From Dryocola sp032000125 (GTDB taxonomy: Bacteria; Pseudomonadota; Gammaproteobacteria; Enterobacterales; Enterobacteriaceae), in the NCBI GenBank assembly GCA_032000125.1, contig DAMALH010000009.1:49853-113852 (forward strand): a stretch of 64,000 bases of DNA. The letters are read 5' to 3'. This document shows, piece by piece, positions 7,508 to 16,097 of this stretch. Position 1 is the first letter of the stretch. Every line of letters starts with the position of its first letter. Position numbers and translations under genes: made by a program. Under the pieces are notes generated by a model, which had not been told where the DNA came from, did not search any database, and saw only the letters and a program-made list of their open reading frames with translations.

Positions 7508-7989
7508 GACAGCAGCCCTCCCGCCATATTTTTCACCTTGCCAATCGCTGAGGCCGCTGTGCCCTGCAGGTTGCTGAGCTGATCGCTCAGGCTGCCGAAC
7601 ATCTCAGACAGCGATTCGTCCACCCGTTTCAGGGTCAGCGTGAACTCAATGCGCCTGGGCATTCCACTTTCCAAAAACTCCGTTTTGGTCTGACTCAGAC
7701 TCTCGATCACAAACATGCGGTAGATAGTCCCGCTCCCCTCAATCAACGGCCACGCTTTCCCCAGCTCCGCCATCTGCTCCAGCGCCAGCAGTGACAGCCT
7801 GCCGCCGGTGATTTCCAGCAGCAGCACACCGGACAGCGTCAGGGAGTCATTATCCGGGCCGAGAAACTGTGTGGACGGACGACGGTTCACCCGGCTGTTG
7901 GCCGCGTGTCGCCAGCTGCGCTGATACTGCAGCTCCTGATACGGCACGGTGCGCAGCATGAAAACGTATAACCCCAGCACCATCATCAT
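7504..7989 (-). CDS. Phage tail protein U (P2 gpU-like)
   Basis: 161 residues (P2 gpU 159). Belongs to the P2 GpU family, which caps or completes the tail tube end. It begins MMMVLGLYVFMLRTVPYQELQYQRSW, typical of the family, and contains the region around GGRLSLLALEQMAELGKAWPLI. It overlaps T by four bases at its start and D by four bases at its end, consistent with one translationally coupled tail operon. Confidence 0.9.
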   Translation of the reverse strand: MMMVLGLYVFMLRTVPYQELQYQRSWRHAANSRVNRRPSTQFLGPDNDSLTLSGVLLLEITGGRLSLLALEQMAELGKAWPLIEGSGTIYRMFVIESLSQTKTEFLESGMPRRIEFTLTLKRVDESLSEMFGSLSDQLSNLQGTAASAIGKVKNMAGGLLS

Positions 7990-10676
7990 GAATCGTATCC
8001 CCCCTGATCGCTGTAATTGCTGCGGGCCTTCGCCCTGGCCCGGCGTTCGCGCTCATCGAGCTGTCGCGCCACTTCGCGGGCAACATCCTGTACGCTTTGC
8101 CCTGGCTGGGCGGTGATATGGATCGGCGCGTTAATCTCATAACGGATAATGGTTGGCGGACTGTCAGCCTTCACCGGCTGCGGCTGATACGCCCTGACCG
8201 GCAGGCTGAACGGATGCAGCGGCGCGGCCTCTGCAGGCGCGGCTGTTACGCCCATCACGCCGGCCACCACGGACGCCAGCGCGGCAGTGCGCCGTCTGCT
8301 GGTCACATTCGCCGGACCGTTGACGATTTCCGGGCCGTTCTCGCCCACGATGCCAAACTGCCCGCGCGGTATTGCGCCACCGCTGTCATACATCCCCGCA
8401 AAACTGCCACCCGGCGGTATGGGTCGCTGCGTTGCCGCCCCGACAATCTGCACCTGCGGTGTCGTTGTGGTGTTGCCGGTCATCCAGTCAGGCAAGTAAT
8501 CCGTGACTGACGCCAGTTTGCTTTTCAGCGCTTCCCACTTTTCATTGATGCCATCAAGCACGCTGTCGATAATCGCGCTACCCATGGCTTTGAATTTCTC
8601 CGGCAGCGCGGCAATATCGCTGATGATTTCCGTCCATTTCTGGCTAATGGTCTGCCTGACAATGGCCCATGCTGCCGACACGCCATTACTGACAGCCTCC
8701 CACAGCGCCCTGAATTTCGGCCCCAGCGTCTCCCAGTTCTGCCAGATGTAAATCGCCCCCATGGCAATCAGGCTTATCGCCGCCAGAATCGGGTTCGCCA
8801 TCATCAGGCGGCCCAGCCACACCACACTTTTACCGGCACCATTAATCGCACTGCCGATCAAACCAAATGCGCCACCGCCTTTGATGCCGAGAATGGAAAA
8901 CTGCAGGCGCATCAGTGCCAGCGGGCCGAGCAACGCGGCCACTGCCAGCATGACGGTCCCGAGCACCACCGCAAGCGCGGCGAATGCCGCCCCCACTTTC
9001 AGCAGGCCACCCGCCAGTCGCGGGTTTTCTTCCACCCAGCGCCGGAACGTGCCGGTGACGTCTTTCACCGTGTTCATGATGGACAGCAGTGGCTCGCGCA
9101 GGGTTTCGCCCAGGCTGCTGAAGGNNNNNNNNNNGTTCTGCGCGCCCGTTTTGACCAGCAACCACTGCGCGGAAAGAGAATCCTTGTTGATATCGGATTC
9201 TTTCTGCATGGAGCCATTCGCGTCACCGCCGGACGTGAGCCTGAGCTGGCGCTGCAGCTCCGGCAGGTTGTTGGCGAGCTTCGCCGCATCATCGCCAAAC
9301 TCCTTGCCAAACAGCATCGTCATAGCAGACAGGCGTTTGTCCTGCGGCAGACGGTTGACCTTCTCCAGCACGCGCTGAATGGTGCCGATGGCGTCCGTGG
9401 TCATCTGCTTTTCAATCTCTGCCGGATTGAGTTTCAGCAGGTCCATGCCTTCGAAGAAACGCTTGCTCTGCATGGTGGCAATCGACAGTTCACGCACCAT
9501 GGCATTTGACGCGCTGGCGGCAATTTCTGGTGCAGCACCTAATGACAGGAACGTGGAGCCGAGCGCGGCGGCCTTGCGATAATCCAGACGGTCCGCCACG
9601 CCACCCATGCGCTGCAGCACGTCGATAATGTCTGCGCCCTTTGACATGGCGTTATCGTCCAGATAGTTCAGCGCATCGCCCAGCTGTTCAATATTGCGGG
9701 TCGGCACTTTATACAGACTGGCGATTTTCCCCAGCCCCTCGGACAGCTCATCGGCAGGCAGTTCAAAGGCCGTGGACGCTTTGGCCGCCGTGCTGGCGAA
9801 GGCCAGCAGGTCGCGCTTCTGGTCCGCCCAGGAGTCATTCGGGTTCGCCACGTTCATGCGCGCCCCGCCTTCAACCAGCGCAGCATAATCCACCGCGCCG
9901 TTTTCCATCGGCAGCTGTTCACTGGCGGCTTTGATGGCGTCCTGCATTTCGTAGAACCGGGCGGTGCGGTTGTCATTATCATCGCGCAGACCGTTGACCT
10001 GCTTTGCCACGCCCTTCATGGCGTCTTCCATGCTGGCATAGCTTTTCACCGCCGCCATCACCGGCGCGCCCATTCCGACACCTGCCGCCGTGGTGCTTGC
10101 TCCGGCTCCGGCGATACGGTCACGGACCTCCAGGCTACGGGAATAGGTAGCGCGGACGGCATGCATTCTCCGCTGCTGTTCACCAATCCGTTTCAGCCTC
10201 GTTTCCTGCTCAGAAAGCTGCTGGTTGTATCGCATCGTTTCGCGAGTGATACGGGCGGTGGCACCGGCTCCGTCATTGGCTGAAATACCTGCGCGGTAAA
10301 GTTCCGCGCGGACAACCGCCGTTTGTTGTTGCAGCTTTTTCTGACGTTCTTCAAGTCGCTGCGTGGCAAGTTGCTGCCTTCCCAGCGCAACAATTTGCCG
10401 CTGTGATGGCGGCCCCATTGCACCCAGCTCATTAGTCAGTAAGCTTGCGCGCTGGCGGGCATAGTTCAGACGATCGCCTAATTTCTGATTTTCCGCCTGG
10501 AGCTTTCGAAAGTTCTCCAGACTGCCCGCCTGGGTATCTAACTCTTTAAGGCGTGCACGGCTTTGCTGTACGGCAGTTGCCAGCTCCTTCGAGCTGGCCT
10601 GCGCGGATCGGAATGGGCGGGTGAGCTTATCAACCGCATTAAGAATCACCTGCAGGCGCAGGTTGTTGTCACTCAT
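7986..10676 (-). CDS. Phage tail tape measure protein T (P2 gpT-like), interrupted by an assembly gap
   Basis: About 896 codons (P2 gpT 815). The tape measure sets tail length. The N-terminal third is rich in Gln, Arg and Leu heptads (coiled coil). It is followed by the conserved tape-measure domain (SMEDAMKGVAKQVNGLRDD and the region around ADELSEGLGKIASLYKVP), then two hydrophobic segments near residues 570-660 (AALAVVLGTVMLAVAALLG; MANPILAAISLIAMGAIYIW), and a C-terminal segment ending in the FGIVGENGPEIV motif. Ten Ns at 9125-9134 split the gene; the frame continues on both sides only because the placeholder is ten bases long. Confidence 0.88.
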   Translation of the reverse strand: MSDNNLRLQVILNAVDKLTRPFRSAQASSKELATAVQQSRARLKELDTQAGSLENFRKLQAENQKLGDRLNYARQRASLLTNELGAMGPPSQRQIVALGRQQLATQRLEERQKKLQQQTAVVRAELYRAGISANDGAGATARITRETMRYNQQLSEQETRLKRIGEQQRRMHAVRATYSRSLEVRDRIAGAGASTTAAGVGMGAPVMAAVKSYASMEDAMKGVAKQVNGLRDDNDNRTARFYEMQDAIKAASEQLPMENGAVDYAALVEGGARMNVANPNDSWADQKRDLLAFASTAAKASTAFELPADELSEGLGKIASLYKVPTRNIEQLGDALNYLDDNAMSKGADIIDVLQRMGGVADRLDYRKAAALGSTFLSLGAAPEIAASASNAMVRELSIATMQSKRFFEGMDLLKLNPAEIEKQMTTDAIGTIQRVLEKVNRLPQDKRLSAMTMLFGKEFGDDAAKLANNLPELQRQLRLTSGGDANGSMQKESDINKDSLSAQWLLVKTGAQNXXXXFSSLGETLREPLLSIMNTVKDVTGTFRRWVEENPRLAGGLLKVGAAFAALAVVLGTVMLAVAALLGPLALMRLQFSILGIKGGGAFGLIGSAINGAGKSVVWLGRLMMANPILAAISLIAMGAIYIWQNWETLGPKFRALWEAVSNGVSAAWAIVRQTISQKWTEIISDIAALPEKFKAMGSAIIDSVLDGINEKWEALKSKLASVTDYLPDWMTGNTTTTPQVQIVGAATQRPIPPGGSFAGMYDSGGAIPRGQFGIVGENGPEIVNGPANVTSRRRTAALASVVAGVMGVTAAPAEAAPLHPFSLPVRAYQPQPVKADSPPTIIRYEINAPIHITAQPGQSVQDVAREVARQLDERERRARAKARSNYSDQGGYDS
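9125..9134. other. Assembly gap (10 N) inside tape measure gene
   Basis: Ten undetermined bases. On the reverse strand the protein reads ...VKTGAQN before and FSSLGETL after the gap, and these look nearly contiguous. The real missing length may be a single base or one plus a multiple of three, since that keeps the frame. Confidence 0.97.
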
Positions 10677-11117
10677 CGCTGGCCCCGCTTCGCAGAATGG
10701 CTTTGTGTCGCCACTCCAGCACGTCCGTTAGCGGCATAACGTCAGTGACGGACGGCGACCAGTGAAAGATGGTGGCAATGTCAGCCACCAGATCATCAAC
10801 TGTCAGGCTGTCGGCAAACCGGCAAGCACCGACTTCTTCAATAAAAAAGTCACCACCTCGACCGACAGCGCGGTGAGGTCGGCGGGGTCCAGCTCCGCCA
10901 TTTCCTGCGCGGTCAGGGTCGGCGTGGAGATACGCGGAATAACGGTCATCATCGCGCCCACATCCATATCCATATCCATATCCATGATGGCCTGCAGGCG
11001 AGTGCCACGCAGCGCGCCGGACTGCGGTTTGCGCAGAATAATTTCGGTGATTTCTGTTTTACCGCGCTTGATCGGGGTATCCAGCTGCACGGTCTTTTCA
11101 GTTGGTTTATCGCTCAT
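10669..11117 (-). CDS. Phage tail proteins E and E' (P2-like, -1 frameshift fusion)
   Basis: The first frame (11117-10803, 104 residues) is P2 gpE-like: LDTPIKRGKTEITEIILRKP followed by TLTAQEMAELDPADLTALSV. Near its end the mRNA carries ACTTTTTTAT (Ts at 10843-10848). A -1 slip there enters a frame that reads IEEVGACRFADSLTVDDLV and ends EWRHKAILRSGASDE, with a stop at 10669 overlapping the T start; this is the P2 E' extension. E+E' is the tail assembly chaperone pair made by programmed frameshifting in P2. A hexanucleotide repeat inside E encodes MDMDMDMD, which I do not recall in P2 E. Confidence 0.88.
10964..10986. repeat. Hexanucleotide tandem repeat in tail gene E
   Basis: CCATAT is repeated three times followed by a fourth partial copy (CCATG). 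On the coding strand it encodes an MDMDMDMD run. The unit is a multiple of three, so copy-number change would not shift frame. Confidence 0.9.
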
Positions 11118-11169
11118 GTTCGTGTCCTGTTCGTGGGTACTGGCGCGGCTGCCCGCGCCGTTAAATAAT

Positions 11170-11685
11170 TCAGAGTCCGAGGGCGTTACGGTGCGCTTCC
11201 ATCAGGTCCACGCCGTCCACGATTTCAATCATGTTGACCAGATCGACTTCATAGAGCATGTCGCCGTTAATGGTCAGCTTCGCGTAGCTGTTGGTGCTGG
11301 TCACTTTGGTGGTGCTGCTCTCACCGGTTTTCCACTCGCCGGAATCCAGCTCTTTGTGACGCCCGCGCACAACCAGCTCGACGGCCTGCACTTCGCCGGT
11401 GTCGTCACGCTGGATAGAGCCGGTAAAGCGCAGCTGGATGGCGTCCACCGTCGCTTTGCCCATCTGCTTGAACAGCAGCAGCTCGGTGCCGCCAATGGAA
11501 AACTCCGTATCAATAGCGCCGTCGTCCAGCCCCATATCCACGTCCACCGCGCCTAGCATCCCGCCGCCGCGATACTTTTCAAACTTGCGGGTGAATTTCG
11601 GCAGGGTCAGCGACTCAACGATCCCCTGCCAGTTGTTCCCGTCGTTGAACAGGTTCAGGTGTTTTAGCTTGCGTGGTAAAGCCAT
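11170..11685 (-). CDS. Phage major tail tube protein FII (P2-like)
   Basis: 171 residues (P2 FII 172). Forms the inner tube of the contractile tail. It begins MALPRKLKHLNLFNDGNNW, the usual family start, and contains LPKFTRKFEKYRGGGM and GSIQRDDTGEVQAVELVVRG. It lies nine bases downstream of FI and 52 bases upstream of E on the same strand. Confidence 0.94.
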   Translation of the reverse strand: MALPRKLKHLNLFNDGNNWQGIVESLTLPKFTRKFEKYRGGGMLGAVDVDMGLDDGAIDTEFSIGGTELLLFKQMGKATVDAIQLRFTGSIQRDDTGEVQAVELVVRGRHKELDSGEWKTGESSTTKVTSTNSYAKLTINGDMLYEVDLVNMIEIVDGVDLMEAHRNALGL

Positions 11686-11694
11686 GGTGTCCCC

Positions 11695-12867
11695 TTACGC
11701 GCTGACCTGGCTGGAGAAATCCAGCAGGTACTGATCGGTGATGCGCTGGCGCAGCATCAGGTTTTCCAGCGGTGGCACTGGCGTGTAGTCGTAGTCGATG
11801 GTGAGCTTCCCGGCTTTCAGGGAGTCCTTATCGTTCACGGCCTCATCCAGCCAGCAGTCTGCGCCGATGATGTAGCCCTGCGTTTTCAGGCTGCGCAGTT
11901 TGGCGCGGATGCCTTCGATGATGTCGCGGGCCAGCGACGGGTTCAGCACACCATCCACCGCCCACATGTGCGCCTCGGCAATGGTGTCCGCCAGCACCTG
12001 CGCGGTGCGGGTGTAGTTCTCAAAGGCAAACAGCGGATCGTCGCTCAGACAGCGGGAACCCCAAAAGCGGAAGCCGTCCTTGCGGATCAGAGTGGTAACG
12101 TCGTTCTGGTTGAGCAGTCCCGCATCGGTTGCCGGGTCCTGCAAATCCCAGAACACATCAGCGGACAACCCGGTGACACCGTTCACGCCGACGTTGGAAA
12201 GTGCTTTATGCCAGCCGGTCTGCTCGTCGATTTTGGCACGCAGACCAAGCGCACGGGCGGAGGCGTACGCCGTCGCATCGGCATTCAGCACGGTGTCAAA
12301 GTTAACAAAGTCAGGCCAGATCAGCATCCCCTCGCGCTGGCTGAAATTGGCGCGGTAATCAATCGCCTCTTCCACAGTTTTGCAGCCGTAGGCTGAGAGG
12401 TAGGCAAACCCGCGCAGGCTCTGCGCCACGCTCATCAGTTCCGTCGCCACCGCCTGCGTGTCATGCCCCGGCACGCCGAGAATGCGCGGTTTCACACCGA
12501 GCTGTGACTGCGCCGACAGCAGCGCTTTCATGCCCGTTTTTTTGCCGTCAGCGGTGACGCCGCCGATGATGTTAGAGGTGGTTTCCGCTTCGGTTTCACC
12601 CTGGGCCACGCGTACTACGACAGTGACGGGTTTGGCCTGGTCGGCAATCGCATCGAGTGAACGAGCCAACGTGCCGGACTCACCCGCTTTGCCGCTGGCG
12701 GTCAGCACGTCGGTTAGCAGAACCGGTTTGTTGAGAGGGAACTTTGCCGCATCGGCATCATCGCCGGTGCAGACCATGCCCACGATGGCGGTGCTCACCG
12801 TGGTAATCGGTCGGGTGCCTTCGTTGATTTCGACAACGCGCACGCCATGGTGGTAATCCTGAGCCAT
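11695..12867 (-). CDS. Phage tail sheath protein FI (P2-like)
   Basis: 390 residues from the ATG at 12867 (P2 FI 396). The contractile sheath of the tail. The start gives MAQDYHHGVRVVEINEGTRP, matching P2, so the longer frame reaching 12930 is rejected. Conserved stretches are STVSTAIVGMVCTGDDADAA, DGFRFWGSRCLSDDPLFAFE, and the C-terminal TIDYDYTPVPPLENLMLRQR. It is the first gene of the FI-FII-E-T-U-D operon, behind a late promoter with an Ogr-type activator site. Confidence 0.95.
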   Translation of the reverse strand: MAQDYHHGVRVVEINEGTRPITTVSTAIVGMVCTGDDADAAKFPLNKPVLLTDVLTASGKAGESGTLARSLDAIADQAKPVTVVVRVAQGETEAETTSNIIGGVTADGKKTGMKALLSAQSQLGVKPRILGVPGHDTQAVATELMSVAQSLRGFAYLSAYGCKTVEEAIDYRANFSQREGMLIWPDFVNFDTVLNADATAYASARALGLRAKIDEQTGWHKALSNVGVNGVTGLSADVFWDLQDPATDAGLLNQNDVTTLIRKDGFRFWGSRCLSDDPLFAFENYTRTAQVLADTIAEAHMWAVDGVLNPSLARDIIEGIRAKLRSLKTQGYIIGADCWLDEAVNDKDSLKAGKLTIDYDYTPVPPLENLMLRQRITDQYLLDFSSQVSA

Positions 12868-12894
12868 AAGGCAGTCACTCCGGTGTAGAGGGGG

Positions 12895-12960
12895 TGTGAC
12901 TATGTTCTGGCTGTTGGGCGCGCAGCGCACGTACAGAGGTTTGTGCGACGATTAGCACAA
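12895..12960 (-). promoter_or_regulatory. P2-type late promoter with Ogr/Delta binding site, upstream of FI
   Basis: At 12942-12959 the sequence TGT-N12-ACA is present, with the dyad TGTGC...GCACA. P2 and P4 late promoters carry TGT-N12-ACA centred near -55. Placing the start about 55 bases downstream puts CATAGT (around 12900-12907 on the reverse strand) in the -10 position, 30-40 bases before the FI start. No -35 of the sigma-70 type is needed for this promoter class. Confidence 0.7.
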
Positions 12961-13042
12961 TGCGTTGAGGATGGAATTTAAGAAGTAGAAAGGCAGGAAT
13001 GATGTCTACGACCATTACCGTATGGACGTAGACGTTCGATTT

Positions 13043-14134
13043 TTAAGCAGTAGTTTTTAGACTGCCCTGTGTTTTTCGGGTAGATAACCGCTTGCTGAGC
13101 TTAATAATTGGTTTTTCAATAGCCACATGACAAATCCATGATAAAAGCAGCAATAAACACAATAACCCCAGGCCAGATAAAATCAGTTGTTGAACATTCA
13201 TTTCAGGCGTAAAAATCAACTTTCTGTAGTAAAGGAATGATACGCCATGAAGCAGATACAACGGATAGGAGACATCCCCTAAAAACTTTAACAAAAAATG
13301 CAATGGCTTTATATGCTGTAAATCACCAACAAGGAAAAAGGCAGAACACAATCCTAATATCAAAATACTAAACACTATTTTCTCATAACCTGTAATGATA
13401 TTTATCTGGTCACCACTCGCGGGGTAACACACAAATACCATGAACAAAAATAGCGCAATGAAAAGCATCGTTTTTCGTCTTTCCCCTACAATCGGAAGCA
13501 ACCACTTCGCAGCAAGCACCCCCAAAGAAAAGTAGTAAACCTGATTCACTGGATCTATGTAAAGCGCCCATTGCTTTGATAGTCTGACATCTGGCGTTAG
13601 AAAATAAAAAGCGCAATATACAAGTAAAACAGCAGAAGCAGAAAGAAGCAGCACGGACAAAACTTTATTATTTGCCATCAAAGTAAAAACGGGGAATAAC
13701 AAATAAAATACCACCTCATTGCCAATAGACCACCCCCCCATAATCATATATTCAGTTGGATTCGTAAGACCAAAAATAAGAAATACATTCTGAAAATACT
13801 TCCAACCATCTATTGAAAAACCATCGTAATACTGAAAACAAAAAACAGTATAAACAATCAGAGGAACCCAATAAACAGGTGCGAGCCTTAAAAATCGTCT
13901 TAAGATAAATACACCATACTGAGTGACAGTCCATTCATCTTTACGATGTGCAAGATATAGTGCCATTCCGCTGATAATGTAAAATGCGGTTACAGCATAA
14001 ATGCCTAAGCGCCCTAAAACAGTGCCGGAGTCCGTCATTCCCCAGGTGGTGAATGAAGTCGAAAAGTGGTAAATCACAATACTCAGTGACATCAGGCCAC
14101 GTAAATAGTCAATTGATTGAATGCGCATAGACAA
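13043..14134 (-). CDS. Acyltransferase 3 family membrane protein (OafA-like O-acetyltransferase), phage moron
   Basis: 363 residues with about ten hydrophobic segments. The start MSMRIQSIDYLRGLMSLSIV and the following IYHFSTSF give the RGL...H arrangement of acyltransferase-3 proteins, and RRFLRLAPVYW is the family Arg-x-x-Arg loop after the third membrane segment. Such integral membrane enzymes transfer acetyl groups to surface polysaccharides. The gene sits between the tail fibre assembly gene and FI, where P2 has the accessory gene Z/fun. It is visibly more AT-rich than its neighbours. The inferred role is lysogenic conversion by modification of O antigen or another glycan; the actual substrate is unknown. 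Confidence 0.82.
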   Translation of the reverse strand: MSMRIQSIDYLRGLMSLSIVIYHFSTSFTTWGMTDSGTVLGRLGIYAVTAFYIISGMALYLAHRKDEWTVTQYGVFILRRFLRLAPVYWVPLIVYTVFCFQYYDGFSIDGWKYFQNVFLIFGLTNPTEYMIMGGWSIGNEVVFYLLFPVFTLMANNKVLSVLLLSASAVLLVYCAFYFLTPDVRLSKQWALYIDPVNQVYYFSLGVLAAKWLLPIVGERRKTMLFIALFLFMVFVCYPASGDQINIITGYEKIVFSILILGLCSAFFLVGDLQHIKPLHFLLKFLGDVSYPLYLLHGVSFLYYRKLIFTPEMNVQQLILSGLGLLCLLLLLSWICHVAIEKPIIKLSKRLSTRKTQGSLKTTA

Positions 14135-14188
14135 GTCTCAAGATACTCTATGCACATAATCTACCAAACTAGAGGATGAAAGCCCAAC

Positions 14189-14590
14189 TTACTCAAGGGG
14201 TTTATCTGGCCATATGATATGTGGTGCAGGAGTAACATCTACACGCCGAAGCATGACGCGATAAGCTTTCCATTTAATAAGCAGACTTTTTTCTTCTTCA
14301 TTTGCCATTTCAAGATCAACAGCATCCTGCAATGTATCAATGGTTATTGTGCTATCTGCTAGCAAGGAGTTTTTTGTCAGTTCTGCCTGAACCCTGGCAT
14401 CTGCATCGGATTGTTTAGATTCCACCGGGGAAGTAAAAATTCCCTGATGGTAAAGGCTGCCAATCACGCAGTTGTCGGAATTACTGGCGATCACCTCCAT
14501 ACCCTCCGGGCATCTCCAATCGGACGAACCATCCCACTGAATGGTATTTACGACCAGACCACTCTTATCAATGACAGCATAAAAATTCAT
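14189..14590 (-). CDS. Tail fibre assembly protein (caudo_TAP family, P2 gpG-like)
   Basis: 133 residues from the ATG at 14590, which overlaps the stop of the tail fibre gene (TAATG). The start gives MNFYAVIDKSGLVVNTIQWDG, and the C-terminal part (LLIKWKAYRVMLRRVDV, ending with an Ile-Trp-Pro segment) is the typical ending of tail fibre assembly chaperones (KWKAYRVLLNRVD... in many phages). It assists trimerisation of the adjacent fibre. The longer open frame to 14671 is only overlap with the fibre gene. Confidence 0.9.
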   Translation of the reverse strand: MNFYAVIDKSGLVVNTIQWDGSSDWRCPEGMEVIASNSDNCVIGSLYHQGIFTSPVESKQSDADARVQAELTKNSLLADSTITIDTLQDAVDLEMANEEEKSLLIKWKAYRVMLRRVDVTPAPHIIWPDKPLE

Positions 14591-14958
14591 TATGAGTACT
14601 CCCACACAATGACAATCCCATTTGCCCCACTGCCGCCGGCATATGCGATGTCCGAACCATCTACAACCCAACTCTTAGCGCCAGAACCACCAGAACCACC
14701 AGAACCATATGCAGAAGCATTCACACCAGCCCCTGAGCCGGTGCCAGATCCACCGCCTGTGCCAAAGAAAGAGCGCCCTCCCATGCCCGTAACACCACCG
14801 GCAGAGTATGCATTGCTCAATCGGATAGCGAAATAAAACGTTCCGGCATATCCGCTTGAGAAAATATTCGCGCCTGTAACTGTTAGCGCCGATGGCAACG
14901 TGAAACTGTAAGTATCCCGGTAAACCGAACCATTCACTTTTAGAGATCTTCCGACATA
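14590..14958 (-). pseudogene. Tail fibre protein, C-terminal fragment truncated by the IS element
   Basis: About 120 codons of glycine-rich sequence: SNAYSAGGVTGMGGRSFFGT, GSGAGVNASAYGSGGSGG, ending GANGIVIVWEYS. This glycine/serine tail with a VIVWEY-type ending is common at the receptor-binding end of P2-like fibres. The frame meets a stop codon at 14959-14961, in sequence belonging to or bordering the IS. The N-terminal several hundred residues (gpH) are absent, so the fragment cannot attach to the tail. Confidence 0.75.
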
Positions 14959-14985
14959 CTAATTATGTCCTGTGAGGAGATCACC

Positions 14986-15252
14986 ATGCGTAAAGCCCGA
15001 TTCACCGAACACCAGATCATTGCCGTTCTGAAGTCCGTCGAAGCCGGACGTACCGTTAAGGATGTCTGCCGTGAGGCCGGTATCTCTGAAGCCAGCTATT
15101 ACAACTGGAAAGCGAAGTTTGGCGGTATGGAAGCCTCTGATATCAAAAAGATGAAAGACCTGGAGGATGAAAACCGTCGCCTCAAACAGATGTTTGCTGA
15201 TCTCAGCCTTGAATGCCGTGCATTGAAAGACGTTATCGAAAAAAAGCTTTAA
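14986..15252 (+). CDS. IS3-family transposase OrfA
   Basis: 88 residues from the ATG at 14986, preceded by GAGGAG. A helix-turn-helix (RKARFTEHQIIAVLKSVEAG, then VCREAGISEASYYNWKAKFG) is followed by a leucine-zipper-like stretch (MKDLEDENRRLKQMFADLSL). This protein binds the terminal repeats and forms the N-terminal part of the OrfAB transposase. It ends eight bases after the A7 slip site. Confidence 0.92.
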   Translation: MRKARFTEHQIIAVLKSVEAGRTVKDVCREAGISEASYYNWKAKFGGMEASDIKKMKDLEDENRRLKQMFADLSLECRALKDVIEKKL

Positions 15253-16097
15253 AACCAGCGATAAAGCGTGAGCTCGTCGGTTACCTGACTGCGCTATTTA
15301 CCATGAGCATCCGCCAGGCCTGCAGGACGTTATCGCTGAGCAGGACGGTCTATTTTTACCAGCCCGATACCCGGCGCGATGAACCGGTGATCCAGGTGCT
15401 GGCTGGGCTGGCAGAGCGCTACCCGCGATACGGTTTTAAGAAGCTCTTCCAGCTGCTGCGCAGGCAGGGTAACACCTGGAACCATAAACGTGTTCACCGG
15501 ATTTACTGCCTTCTGAAACTGAATTTTCGTCGCAAGGGAAAACAGCGTTTACCCGCGCGTAACCCGGCGCCACTGGTAACGCCTGAGGCCCTTAACCAGA
15601 GCTGGTCAATAGACTTTATGCATGATGCGCTGGTCTGCGGCAGACGCTTCCGGACCTTCAATGTGGTTGATGACTTTAACCGCGAGGCCCTCGCAATAGA
15701 AATCGATCTGAATATCCCGGCACAGCGGGTGGTTAGGGTGCTGGACAGAATCGTGGCAAACCGGGGTTACTCACTGAAACTGCGGATGGACAACGGGCCG
15801 GAACTGGTCTCACTGACGCTGGCGCAGTGGGCTGAAGAGCATGAAGTGATGCTGGAATTTATCAGACCGGGAAAGCCAACGCAGAATGCCTTTATCGAAC
15901 GGTTTAACCGGACGTACCGGACAGAAATTCTGGATTTTTATCTGTTCAGAACCCTGAATGAAGCGCGGGAAATCACAGAGCACTGGTTGATGGAATACAA
16001 CAGCGAGCGGCCTCATGAATCCTTGAATAACCTGACACCGGAGGAGTACCGGCTGATGGTCGAAAAACCGGAAATCTCAAAAAGTGCGTGGAACTAA
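15213..16097 (+). CDS. IS3-family transposase OrfB (DDE integrase domain)
   Basis: 294 codons in the frame; in the OrfAB fusion the useful part starts near residue 10 (KKALKPAIKRELVGYL), after -1 frameshifting at the A7 run. An HTH_21-like segment (YPRYGFKKLFQLLRRQG) precedes the rve integrase core. The DDE triad is visible as SIDFMHD, MDNGPE and NAFIERFNR, followed by the usual YNSERPHESLNNLTPEEY. The reading frame is intact, so the element could still be active if its ends are intact. Confidence 0.92.
   Translation: MPCIERRYRKKALKPAIKRELVGYLTALFTMSIRQACRTLSLSRTVYFYQPDTRRDEPVIQVLAGLAERYPRYGFKKLFQLLRRQGNTWNHKRVHRIYCLLKLNFRRKGKQRLPARNPAPLVTPEALNQSWSIDFMHDALVCGRRFRTFNVVDDFNREALAIEIDLNIPAQRVVRVLDRIVANRGYSLKLRMDNGPELVSLTLAQWAEEHEVMLEFIRPGKPTQNAFIERFNRTYRTEILDFYLFRTLNEAREITEHWLMEYNSERPHESLNNLTPEEYRLMVEKPEISKSAWN

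Noticed and set aside
14411..14836. Forward proline/glutamate-rich frame of 141 codons
   Set aside because: Antisense shadow of the glycine-rich tail fibre end and the assembly gene; its Pro-rich composition is the complement of the Gly codons.
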